From Bacillota bacterium (GTDB lineage: Bacteria; Bacillota; Clostridia; Acetivibrionales; JAFADI01), in contig JAFADI010000034.1 in NCBI GenBank assembly GCA_023424965.1, positions 1 through 24,450 of the forward strand: 24,450 nt of DNA. Reading direction: 5' to 3'. The position numbers and the translations under genes are program-made. Positions 8,367-15,800 of the stretch are shown here, piece after piece (the stretch's first letter is position 1; each line of letters begins with the position of its first letter). Under the pieces are notes generated by a model, which was given only the letters and a program-made list of their open reading frames with translations, had not been told where the DNA came from and made no database searches.

Positions 8367-8615
8367 GATTCGTATTCTGCCTTAAACTATATAGAAGGTT
8401 CCCTGATAGCAGCTTCAGGGGTGGATTTTCCAAGGGCAAAAAAAGTTGACCGTTAATTCACCTCTGGTTTTTATACGCTTTTTTACGCTTAACTAACGTC
8501 ATTATAGCCAATTTCCGTTAAAAATAATATCCAAATGGGCGTTTTCTTTTAAAACGGGATTTTCGTGTTTCAATTCACCACTCACTATAAACTTTGCAGG
8601 AGCAGAAAAAGGGTA
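8367..8615. other. AT-rich spacer without a recognised gene
   Basis: Together with the promoter after it, this makes a 324-bp gap between the regulator and the aldolase operon. A short CCCTGA/TCAGGG stem (8401-8406 with 8415-8420) follows the regulator gene but lacks a good T-run. A minus-strand frame here (8502-8735) would overlap the aldolase start and shows nothing I recognise. Confidence 0.4.
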
Positions 8616-8665
8616 TTGACATTCTGGGGGAAAAGAATTATTATATAGTATATGAAACGATTCAT
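8616..8665 (+). promoter_or_regulatory. Promoter plus LacI-type operator of the aldolase operon
   Basis: TTGACA (8616-8621), 17 bases, TATTAT (8639-8644): a near-consensus sigma-A promoter. ATGAAACGATTCAT (8652-8665), a 14-bp palindrome with one mismatched pair and a central CG, lies just downstream of the -10 at the expected transcription start. It shares TGAAACG with the operator at 6149, so the regulator at 6171 is the likely repressor of both. Confidence 0.78.
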
Positions 8666-8690
8666 GAAATAAATATACGGAGGACAGGCA

Positions 8691-9389
8691 ATGATTGATT
8701 TTAATGACAAAAAACAAGTGGCAAAAGCGATTCAATTCACAAATGTGAATCCGAACTTAACAAAAGAGGGTATGATCAAACATTTGAAAATCTGCATGAA
8801 ATATGATTTTCAGGCTGCCATGGTCGCACCGTGCTTTGTGCGTCTTGCAAAGGATGTGCTGAGAGGAACCGGAATTGAAGTAGCATCTACACTAAATTTT
8901 CCGATGGCGAATGACACGCTGGAGATGAAAGTTGCTGCTTTAAAAGAATTAATTAAGGCAGGTGCGGATCAATTTGATTTTCCGCCAAATCCCGGATTGC
9001 TAATCGGAGGTTTTGAAGAGGAATATTACGAAGAGATGAGGCAGATCGTAGAAATTTCCCACGCAAGCGGAGTCATTGTAAAATCCATGCTGGAGTTTGG
9101 GTATTTGAATGAGGAGCAGAAGGTGAAAGCTGCACAACTTGCTTATAAAGCGGGAATAGACTGGGTAAAACAGTCAAGCGGCTGGGGAGTCGGAGGATGT
9201 GCGGCAACCATTGAAGATGTTAGGATTTTAAAAGAAAACATTAAAGCACCTTGCAGGGTAAAAGTTTCAGGGAAAGTAAATACACTGGAAAAAATGAAAG
9301 CAATGTTTGAAGCCGGAGCAGAATTAGTTGGTACCAGTTCGGGACCAGAAATTATAGATGGGCTTGTCGGGGATATTAACGCCTATTAA
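8691..9389 (+). CDS. DeoC/DERA-like class I aldolase
   Basis: TIM-barrel Schiff-base aldolase, 232 residues, the DERA length. DERA cleaves 2-deoxyribose 5-phosphate to glyceraldehyde 3-phosphate and acetaldehyde. Matching landmarks are STLNFPMAND (DERA TNFPHGN), AGADQFDFPPN with Asp96, VKSMLEFGYL, the Schiff-base Lys160 in WVKQSSGWGVGG, and Lys191 in CRVKVSGKVNT. The usual KTSTG around the Schiff-base lysine reads KQSSG here, and FPYR-like residues are FPPN, so the pocket is altered. A GGAGG site precedes the ATG. It leads an operon with a PfkB kinase and an RbsD-like mutarotase, implying free sugar to sugar phosphate to C3 plus a short aldehyde or ketone. It may act on a phosphorylated sugar other than deoxyribose 5-phosphate. 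Confidence 0.82.
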   Translation: MIDFNDKKQVAKAIQFTNVNPNLTKEGMIKHLKICMKYDFQAAMVAPCFVRLAKDVLRGTGIEVASTLNFPMANDTLEMKVAALKELIKAGADQFDFPPNPGLLIGGFEEEYYEEMRQIVEISHASGVIVKSMLEFGYLNEEQKVKAAQLAYKAGIDWVKQSSGWGVGGCAATIEDVRILKENIKAPCRVKVSGKVNTLEKMKAMFEAGAELVGTSSGPEIIDGLVGDINAY

Positions 9390-9408
9390 TTAGAAAAAGT
9401 GATGGTAA

Positions 9409-9498
9409 TTAATCTTATGTGCGCTTGGAGCATTCTCTGTGTGGATTGCTATTACCGGCAAAGGTGTCATTGATAAGAAAATACCAGTGGAACAATAG
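9409..9498 (+). pseudogene. Possible remnant of a membrane-protein C-terminus
   Basis: The gap between the aldolase and the kinase holds a 29-codon open stretch with no start codon before its middle. It is hydrophobic first (LCALGAFSVWIAITG) and then basic (KGVIDKK), ending at a TAG that overlaps the kinase ribosome site. This looks like a last transmembrane helix plus tail, possibly the end of a deleted permease gene. It is too short to prove. Confidence 0.25.
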
Positions 9499-9507
9499 GA
9501 GGTAAGA

Positions 9508-10431
9508 ATGAAAGTCTGTATTGTCGGAAGCTATGCAAAAGCACTGGTCATGACATCCGACCGAATCCCAATGGCTGGCGAAACATTAATAGGTTACGGT
9601 TACAGAGAGACCTATGGCGGAAAGGGTTCTGATATGGCTGTCCAGGCAGCAAGGCTTGGAGCAGAGGTCGGGTACATTGGTGTTGTAGGCAAGGATGGAT
9701 TTGGAAGCGAATTTATAAGTCTTATGGAAAAAGAAGGCGTAAAAACCAAAGGCATACGGGTTACAACGGATAAGCCGACGGGTGTGGGATTCATTGTTAA
9801 AGATAAGAATGCAAAAAATATTATTGTGGTGGACATGGGAGCAAATAAATTATTTCATGCGGCGGATATTGATGCAAATATGCATTTGATCAAGGAAGCG
9901 GATGTGGTCCTGACACAGCTTGAAATACCAATTGATACCGCATTGTATGCACTCAGGAAAGCAAAGAAAATGAATAAAATTACCATATTGAATCCCGCCC
10001 CGGCAATAAATCTTTTGGACTATGATTTGAGTTTTGTAGATATTGTTACTCCGAACGAAACAGAGGCCAGAGTGGCGATCGGCGAGCTGCCGGAAGTAGA
10101 TATGTCACATCGGCAGGTTGCAGAAAAGCTGTTAACAACAGGTTGTAAAAAAGTTATTATGACACTTGGCGGTGACGGAGCAGATATTCATACCACAGAT
10201 TCCAGCATGCACGTGGAGGCCTATGAAATAGATGTGGTGGACAGCAATGGCGCGGGAGATAGTTTTAATGCATCCCTGGCAGTGGCGCTGGCGGATGGGA
10301 AATCGCAAGAAGACGCAGTTTCTTATGCTGGTGCAGCAGCGGCCCTTTGCTGTACAAAGTGGGAAACGGTACCATCTTATCATACGGCTAAAAAAGTAGA
10401 GGAATTCATGAAAAAAGGATATGGAAAATAG
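9508..10431 (+). CDS. PfkB/ribokinase-family sugar kinase of altered specificity
   Basis: ATP-dependent carbohydrate kinase, 307 residues. Family signatures are GGKG (37-40), TQLEIP with Glu139, LNPAPA, TPNETEA, and the anion-hole/catalytic motif DSNGAGDSFNASLA with catalytic Asp251. Ribokinase contacts ribose through Asn and Asp of its GSxNxD motif and the Asn of GGKGAN. Here these positions read GSYAKA (Ala10, Ala12) and GGKGSD (Asp42), while the catalytic residues are intact. The enzyme is therefore probably active on a sugar other than ribose. An AGGAGG site precedes the start. It would phosphorylate the sugar that the upstream DERA-like aldolase then cleaves. Deoxyribokinase is one alternative. 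Confidence 0.87.
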   Translation: MKVCIVGSYAKALVMTSDRIPMAGETLIGYGYRETYGGKGSDMAVQAARLGAEVGYIGVVGKDGFGSEFISLMEKEGVKTKGIRVTTDKPTGVGFIVKDKNAKNIIVVDMGANKLFHAADIDANMHLIKEADVVLTQLEIPIDTALYALRKAKKMNKITILNPAPAINLLDYDLSFVDIVTPNETEARVAIGELPEVDMSHRQVAEKLLTTGCKKVIMTLGGDGADIHTTDSSMHVEAYEIDVVDSNGAGDSFNASLAVALADGKSQEDAVSYAGAAAALCCTKWETVPSYHTAKKVEEFMKKGYGK

Positions 10432-10464
10432 GACTACCAAATATTGAGATTGGAGGCGATGATT

Positions 10465-10959
10465 ATGAGGACAAATCGGATTTTACATCCGGAGCTTGCG
10501 AAAGAATTGGCGCTATGCGGCCATTTGGACATTGTATTGGTAACGGATGCAGGTTTTCCGATTCCAAAAGATGCCAAGCGAATTGATTTGGGGTATTATG
10601 CCGGCGAAGCGGATGTTTTGCAAATTTTAAGGATGCTTAGAAAGGAGATGTTCGTAGAAGAGGTATCTTTTGCGACAGAGGTAAAAACACATCATCCGGC
10701 ATTGTACAAGGAAGTACAGGAGATTTATACCGGGTCGGGAGCTGTATTTAAAGGCACCACACATGAAAACTTAATTGAGAATATTGCTCCAAAGGCAAAA
10801 GTTGTCATTCGTTCGGGCTCATTAAATGCATGGGCAAACTTTGCCCTTACCTGCAGTACAGATCCGTTCGCCTGGTTTACGGAGGACGATATTACAATCC
10901 TTCCGGCTTATATTGAGAGGCGAAGGAAAATAAAGGAAAATGAAATACCAGAGCTTTAA
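10465..10959 (+). CDS. RbsD/FucU-family sugar mutarotase-like protein
   Basis: RbsD-type pyranase interconverts pyranose and furanose forms of a free sugar so that a kinase can use it. The 164-residue protein starts MRTNRILHPELAKELALCGH, with the catalytic-type His20, Asp28 in VTDAGFPIP, FATEVKTHHPAL, His100 in TTHEN, and VIRSGSLNAWANFAL. Relative to RbsD (RSGECSPYAN) the Glu is Ser and the Tyr is Trp123, with Asn125 kept. A C-terminal extension of about 35 residues follows the usual end. TTG at 10444 and ATG at 10459 are rejected as starts because the GGAGG at 10452-10456 suits the ATG at 10465. It lies 33 bp after the kinase in the same operon and supports a non-ribose furanose/pyranose substrate. 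Confidence 0.85.
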   Translation: MRTNRILHPELAKELALCGHLDIVLVTDAGFPIPKDAKRIDLGYYAGEADVLQILRMLRKEMFVEEVSFATEVKTHHPALYKEVQEIYTGSGAVFKGTTHENLIENIAPKAKVVIRSGSLNAWANFALTCSTDPFAWFTEDDITILPAYIERRRKIKENEIPEL

Positions 10960-11050
10960 ATGCAGAGTATATAGTAGTTAACTCCCTACTGCACGTTGTC
11001 AAAAGTGCTTTCTTGTAGCACCCACTGATTTTAAATAATTCTTCTAAAAA

Positions 11051-11112
11051 AAAAGAAGGAGTTTTTTAAATCCATATAGAATATATCATGCAGTCAAATT
11101 TGAACGTTCCAA
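11051..11112 (+). promoter_or_regulatory. Promoter and LacI-type operator of second regulator/ABC operon
   Basis: An AAAGAAGGA block (11052-11060) precedes a TATAGAATATAT -10 region (11075-11086). The palindrome TTTGAACGTTCCAA (11099-11112), with an inner perfect GAACGTTC centred on CG, lies where transcription should begin. This layout makes the ATG at 11088 upstream of or at the transcript start, and favours the regulator start at 11142. The -35 is not consensus. A closely similar block precedes the operators near 23650. Confidence 0.5.
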
Positions 11113-11141
11113 AAAACGATAAAATGATGGTGATTATTCTT

Positions 11142-13394
11142 ATGTCAACAATTAAAGATGTTGCAGAAATGGCAGGAGTGTCTCATGGTACCGTATCCAA
11201 TATATTGAATGGTGCCAAGGGGGTAAGTCTGGAGAAAGTCAAAAGAGTTGAAGAAGCCATTAAAAAACTGGGTTATCAGCCTGATGCCAATGCCAGAAGC
11301 CTCAAAAAGAACAGAACCATGCAGGTGGGAGTTGTATTGCCCAATATTATAGACCCGTGCTTCTCTCAGCTCTTTACCGGCATTGAGAAAGTACTTGGTG
11401 AAAACCAGTATACTTCAAGTTTGTATATTACCTCTGAAATTCCTGCCAATGAAAAGCGCATTTTGAAGCAAGCCCAGCAGCAAAGGCTTGAAGGATTGAT
11501 TATTGCCACATGCCATCCCAACAATGTAGAATTGTTTGATCAATTGGTGAAGCATGGGTTGAAACTTGTTTTTGTTGAAAGGGAAGTGGAAGGTAAAGAT
11601 TATAATTTTGTCGGGTTTAGCAACAGTAAAGCAATTTACTCTGCCGTATCCAGACTGATAAACCTGGGATATAAAACAATTGCGCTGGTAGTGGGGCCTG
11701 ATGAGTATAGCAGTGAAAAGGAAAGTATAAAAGGGTATCTGGAAGCGCTAAAAGATTATGATATAAGAGCTGCTGAAAATCTTATCGAGAGCACAAGCGC
11801 CAATAAGGAAAGTGCTTTTAAGGCCGCATTCAGACTATTGCAGCTGGGAAAAGTTCCTGAAGTAATTATAGCATCCAATATCCAGATCGCGGAGGGTGTA
11901 ATTTCCGCAGTATCCATTTATGTGGACCATGCAGTGGAAAAGCCGCTGATTGTGAGTTTGAGTGAAGACTCGTGGACAAGTAACAGTTATCCGCAGGTAA
12001 TAAGGCTTCCAAGGCAATTTATGCAGGCCGGGGAAAAAGCGGCTGAACTGTTGCTGGACAACATTAACCATTCAGCTTTCCACGAAGCAAAAAGTATACT
12101 TTTGGAGCCGCAGGAAGTGCTGATTGATGAATGTTTAAATCAAGGCGGCAAGAATTTGAACCGGGCACACAGAAAAGACACCATAAAGGTCCTGATGCTG
12201 GATAGCTCGGCATCCTATGCAATATCCTCCCTTCTCAATGATTTTAAGAAAAAAGAAGGAGTCAATGTAGAGATTGATGTTCTGAACTACAAGGAAATAT
12301 ATGAGGCCATCAAGAAGGAGGCTCTTTCTGAAGAGTACGATGTTTTCAGCATAGATATTCCATGGCTTCCGAAAATGGTTGAAAGAGGAATACTTTCCGA
12401 TTTGAGCGACCATATAACAGAAACCTCCAATTCTATCAGAAACCTCATCCCGGGTATACTGGATGAGTATGCAAAATATAATGACAAGTTTTATGCTCTT
12501 CCGTTTATGTATGGAACACAGGTTTTGTACTATAGGAAGGACCTTTTTGAAAATATTAAAATTCAAAGGCAGTTTTATAACGAATATAAAACAGAGCTGA
12601 AGCCTCCAAAAACCTGGACTGAATTTAATGCCGTTGCAAGGTTCTTTACCAGGGAATTCAACCCTGAATCGCCTACCGAATTCGGAACAACCCTGGGGGG
12701 GAAGAATTCCAGTGGAGCTGTGTGTGAATTTTTGCCCAGGAAGTGGGCTTATGGGGGCTCTTCCTTTGGCGAAAACGGGAACGTAATACTGAACAGTAAA
12801 GAAACAATCAGGGCTTTAAGGAACTACTGTGAGAGCTTCAAGTACGCATCTCCCGGCTCACCAGAGCACTGGTGGGGAGAGCAGGTCGACGAATTCTGCC
12901 AGGGCAAGGCTGCAATGATGGTTCTGTTCATGTCTCATGCAACGGACATTACCGACAGATATAAGTCAAAGGTTACAGGTAAGGTCGGATACGATGTTGT
13001 TCCCGGAGGAATGCCACTTCTTGGCGGCTGGTCTCTTGGCATTAATAACAACAGCAGGAAAAAAGACCTGGCGTTTAAATTTATCAGTTGGGCATGCTGC
13101 AAGGAGATGGCCATACCTTACACTATACTGGGCGGGTCAACTCCCTGTGTGGACCTGTACAGGAATCCTGAACTGGTATCCATATATCCGTGGCTTCCGA
13201 AATCGCTTGAAAGCTTTAAACTCAGCAGAAAACGTCTTTTACCTAAAACATCGGGGGGGAAGGTGATTTCTGAAAGAGCATATGAAGAAATTCTGGGAGA
13301 AGCTGTTTACAACGCAATCAGCAACAGGGTGTCTCCTGAGGGGGCTATTGAAGCCGCGGCGCTCAAGCTGCAGGAATTAATATCGGAAATTTAA
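11142..13394 (+). CDS. Second LacI-type regulator fused to a MalE-like binding domain
   Basis: A 750-residue paralog of the regulator at 6171 with the same three-part layout: HTH MSTIKDVAEMAGVSHGTVSNILN with hinge YQPDANARSLK (1-60), LacI/PBP1 sensor (about 61-335, starting MQVGVVLPNIIDPCFSQLF), and a MalE-type solute-binding domain from about 346 (TIKVLMLDSS, then FYALPFMYGTQVLYYRKDLF and VPGGMPLLGGWSLGINNNS). No secretion signal is present. An in-frame ATG at 11088 would add 18 residues but overlaps the operator; MSTIKDV is the canonical LacI start, although its ribosome site is weak. The gene sits 19 bp before the ABC permease, so it is probably the autoregulated first gene of the transporter operon. 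Its inducers could be two different sugars, one per sensor; this is inference. Confidence 0.87.
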   Translation: MSTIKDVAEMAGVSHGTVSNILNGAKGVSLEKVKRVEEAIKKLGYQPDANARSLKKNRTMQVGVVLPNIIDPCFSQLFTGIEKVLGENQYTSSLYITSEIPANEKRILKQAQQQRLEGLIIATCHPNNVELFDQLVKHGLKLVFVEREVEGKDYNFVGFSNSKAIYSAVSRLINLGYKTIALVVGPDEYSSEKESIKGYLEALKDYDIRAAENLIESTSANKESAFKAAFRLLQLGKVPEVIIASNIQIAEGVISAVSIYVDHAVEKPLIVSLSEDSWTSNSYPQVIRLPRQFMQAGEKAAELLLDNINHSAFHEAKSILLEPQEVLIDECLNQGGKNLNRAHRKDTIKVLMLDSSASYAISSLLNDFKKKEGVNVEIDVLNYKEIYEAIKKEALSEEYDVFSIDIPWLPKMVERGILSDLSDHITETSNSIRNLIPGILDEYAKYNDKFYALPFMYGTQVLYYRKDLFENIKIQRQFYNEYKTELKPPKTWTEFNAVARFFTREFNPESPTEFGTTLGGKNSSGAVCEFLPRKWAYGGSSFGENGNVILNSKETIRALRNYCESFKYASPGSPEHWWGEQVDEFCQGKAAMMVLFMSHATDITDRYKSKVTGKVGYDVVPGGMPLLGGWSLGINNNSRKKDLAFKFISWACCKEMAIPYTILGGSTPCVDLYRNPELVSIYPWLPKSLESFKLSRKRLLPKTSGGKVISERAYEEILGEAVYNAISNRVSPEGAIEAAALKLQELISEI

Positions 13395-13413
13395 GTTTAG
13401 GGGGGAACAAGCT

Positions 13414-14412
13414 TTGTCATCAGCAGAATTGTCAAGCAAGTCTCGGAAAAGTGGTGGGGAGAAAAAAGTTTCGGGTGCATTCAGAAGGGTTTTTAAGGCC
13501 AAGGAGTTTCCAATATTCATGGCTTTATTCACATTATGTGTGGTTGTCTCATTTTTAAGTCCTTACTTCCTGCAGGTGCAAAACATTTTCAATGTTTTGA
13601 GACAAATCTCCGTCATCGGTATTTTAGCGGTAGGTCAGGCCCTGATTATTATTACGGGAGGGATTGACCTATCGGTAGGTTCGGTGCTTGGATTAATGGG
13701 TGTCATTACAGCTTTGATTGCAAATACCGGACTTCATCCTCTTGCAGTTTTTTTGATATCCATAATAATAGGCTGTATGGTTTCTTCTCTCAGCGGTTTA
13801 ATGGTTACAAAAGCCAGAATAAACCCATTCATTGTAACTCTTGGAATGATGAGTATTGCCAGGGGAACTTCACTTCTCATTACAGGAGGGATGCCCATTT
13901 CAATAGATACCAACAAGATTACTGCTCTTGGCAGCGGATATTTGGGCGTGGTTCCTGTACCGGTAATAATCATGTTTATTGTAACAATCCTTGGATTCAT
14001 ATTTGCAAACAAGACTCTTCCGGGAAGAAACATTTATGCAGTAGGAAACAGTGAGAGAGCGGCAAAGCTTTCAGGTATAAGGGTAGACCAGGTAAAAATA
14101 ATGGTATTTGCCATAATGGGGGGCTTGTGTGCCTTATCAAGCATGATCGTATCGGGCACACTGAAAACGGCAGAGCCTGGAGCAGGCACGGGGTATGAAA
14201 TGGACGTTATTGCGTCCGTTGTTATTGGCGGCGCCAGCCTGGCTGGTGGGCAGGGTTCCATTATTGGCGTAATAATCGGAGCATCCATAATGGGTGTGCT
14301 GAGAAACAGCTTTGTTCTTCTGGGTGTTTCAGCATACTGGCAGATTATTGCCATCGGTGTAGTTACGATAGTTGCTGTGGGTATTGACAGCTTAAAGGCA
14401 CGCAAGGATTAA
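13414..14412 (+). CDS. Ribose-type ABC sugar permease (RbsC/BPD_transp_2)
   Basis: Inner-membrane subunit of a carbohydrate uptake class 2 (CUT2) importer, 332 residues with about eight to ten hydrophobic segments after a basic N-terminal tail. The hallmark GGIDLSVGS follows the second helix. VTLGMMSIARGTSLLITGG and the cytoplasmic coupling-type loop AVGNSERAAKLSGIRV also match RbsC-like permeases. The start is TTG at 13414, preceded by a purine-rich AGGGGGGAA ribosome site. It is a single permease gene, so it should homodimerise around the fused ATPase at 15801. The order permease, binding protein, ATPase differs from the common rbs order. Confidence 0.9.
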   Translation: MSSAELSSKSRKSGGEKKVSGAFRRVFKAKEFPIFMALFTLCVVVSFLSPYFLQVQNIFNVLRQISVIGILAVGQALIIITGGIDLSVGSVLGLMGVITALIANTGLHPLAVFLISIIIGCMVSSLSGLMVTKARINPFIVTLGMMSIARGTSLLITGGMPISIDTNKITALGSGYLGVVPVPVIIMFIVTILGFIFANKTLPGRNIYAVGNSERAAKLSGIRVDQVKIMVFAIMGGLCALSSMIVSGTLKTAEPGAGTGYEMDVIASVVIGGASLAGGQGSIIGVIIGASIMGVLRNSFVLLGVSAYWQIIAIGVVTIVAVGIDSLKARKD

Positions 14413-14424
14413 AATATAAATTGG

Positions 14425-14446
14425 AATTCTGTGCCGACAGAATTTT
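14425..14446 (+). promoter_or_regulatory. Intercistronic hairpin before the binding-protein gene
   Basis: An 8-bp perfect stem AATTCTGT/ACAGAATT (14425-14432 with 14437-14444) has a GCCG loop and is followed by only a short T-run. It lies between permease and binding-protein genes and could be an mRNA processing or stability element, or a weak attenuator. Confidence 0.4.
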
Positions 14447-14533
14447 AATAAAGCCCAAGTCTTGCCGGAATGGAGGGATTGGCAGTATGGCAACGGGTAA
14501 CAAAAATCAACCCTAAAAAAGGAGGATTAATTA

Positions 14534-15625
14534 ATGAAACGTTTGAGTCTGGTTCTAAGTATTATTCTGGTTGCAGCATTAGTGTTTACAGCATGTGGTG
14601 CTAAGGCGCCTGCGGAGGAAAAAAAGGCCGAAACCTCGCAGACGGAGAAGGTAGAAGAGAAGAAGACTGAAGAAAAGAAAGCAGAACAGGCAGTTCCCGA
14701 TGTCAAGCTGCCAAAAGGTGGGAATGTTGAAGCTGTAAAGAAGATGCCGGAAAGGCCTTTAAGAATAGCATTCCTTTCCTTCCAGAACAACCCCTTCTGG
14801 TTCCCTGTAAGAGATGGGGCGAATGCTGCAAAAGAGTACCTTAAGAATTTTAATACCCAGGTTGACTATATAGTAATGGGTGATGATTTGACGGCGGACA
14901 GAGTTGTAGCTGCCATGGAGGGAGCAATTGCAAAAAAATATGATGCCATTGCTGTTGTGCCCATATTTGATGGAACAGAAAATGTTATAAATAAGGCTGT
15001 AGACGCAGGTATACCTGTATTCAATTTTGTAGCGGAAGGTTCAAAGCCAAGCAAGAGAATCGCTTTCATTGGGCAGGACGCCTACGCCGCAGGACAGCTG
15101 GCGGGTAAAACGATTGAAGAAATCACCGGCGGAAATGGTAAAATCGGAGTTATAACCGGTGTCTTCGGAGCAACCCAGCATGAGAACAGAATGAACGGAG
15201 CCCTTGATTACCTGAAGGAAAAGGTTCCTGGCGTAGAGATAGTTGGTAAGTATGAAAACAGGGACAGGGCTGATACAGCATATTCTCTTACAAAAGACAT
15301 GCTTACGGCAAACCCTGATCTGAAGCTTGTATATGTCACTGCGGGCGGCCCCTTCGGAGCAGCGAAAGCTATCCAGGACCTCAAACTGACAGGTAAAGTT
15401 GGAGTTGTTTGCTATGACCACATTCCTGATAATCTCAAATATATCAAGAGCGGCGAAATACTTGCAGCTATAGCTCAAGACCCATTCGGACAGGGCTTTG
15501 ATTCAAATATTTACCTCTATAATTATCTTGTTACAGGTGAAAAGCCTCCCAAGGATTTCATCCCGGTTAAACTTGATGTTTGCACACCTGAGAATATAGG
15601 CGAAATGTACCCTGATCAAAAATAA
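14534..15625 (+). CDS. RbsB-like sugar-binding lipoprotein of the ABC importer
   Basis: Extracytoplasmic receptor, 363 residues. A signal peptide (MKRLSLVLSIILVAALVFTAC) ends in an FTAC lipobox with lipidated Cys21. A Lys/Glu-rich tether (about 24-50) follows, as in Gram-positive binding lipoproteins. The mature domain is of the Peripla_BP_4 (RbsB/LacI-like) fold: RIAFLSFQNNPFWFPVRDGANAA, DAIAVVPIFDG, AGIPVFNFVAEG, IAFIGQDAYAAGQLAG, and a C-terminal AAIAQDPFGQGFDSN. It has a strong GGAGG site and is bracketed by hairpins, which may raise its expression relative to the membrane subunits. The ligand is probably the sugar metabolised by the 8691-10959 operon, judged only from proximity. Confidence 0.9.
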   Translation: MKRLSLVLSIILVAALVFTACGAKAPAEEKKAETSQTEKVEEKKTEEKKAEQAVPDVKLPKGGNVEAVKKMPERPLRIAFLSFQNNPFWFPVRDGANAAKEYLKNFNTQVDYIVMGDDLTADRVVAAMEGAIAKKYDAIAVVPIFDGTENVINKAVDAGIPVFNFVAEGSKPSKRIAFIGQDAYAAGQLAGKTIEEITGGNGKIGVITGVFGATQHENRMNGALDYLKEKVPGVEIVGKYENRDRADTAYSLTKDMLTANPDLKLVYVTAGGPFGAAKAIQDLKLTGKVGVVCYDHIPDNLKYIKSGEILAAIAQDPFGQGFDSNIYLYNYLVTGEKPPKDFIPVKLDVCTPENIGEMYPDQK

Positions 15626-15735
15626 GAACCCAGCAAGTGAAAAAATACGGATTAAATGGCGTTAAAACGGTAAATTACACTCACTGAGTTCATAATTCAA
15701 ATATTACCAGAAAGCATTACAAATGTCCACATAAT

Positions 15736-15772
15736 GTTGGCATGCAGAGGCTTTGCAGCTCTGCATGCCAAC
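15736..15772 (+). promoter_or_regulatory. Perfect 14-bp intercistronic hairpin after the binding-protein gene
   Basis: GTTGGCATGCAGAG (15736-15749) pairs perfectly with CTCTGCATGCCAAC (15759-15772) across a 9-base loop. There is no T-run, so it is more likely a 3' mRNA-stabilising stem or partial attenuator than a full terminator. It sits in the 175-bp gap between the binding protein and ATPase. Confidence 0.6.
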
Positions 15773-15800
15773 TAGTTCTCAAATAATGGGGGTTTTGTAG

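Noticed and set aside
8502..8735. Minus-strand 77-codon frame upstream of the aldolase
   Set aside because: It overlaps the promoter, operator and start of the aldolase gene and has no recognisable domain or ribosome site.
9401..9422. Similarity between the sequence near 9401 and that near 11125 (19 of 22 bases)
   Set aside because: A match of this length is expected by chance among all pairs in a 24-kb window, and the flanks do not extend it.
11088..11141. Earlier ATG for the second LacI fusion
   Set aside because: It lies at or before the predicted transcription start and its codons cover the operator palindrome; LacI proteins begin at MSTIKDV.
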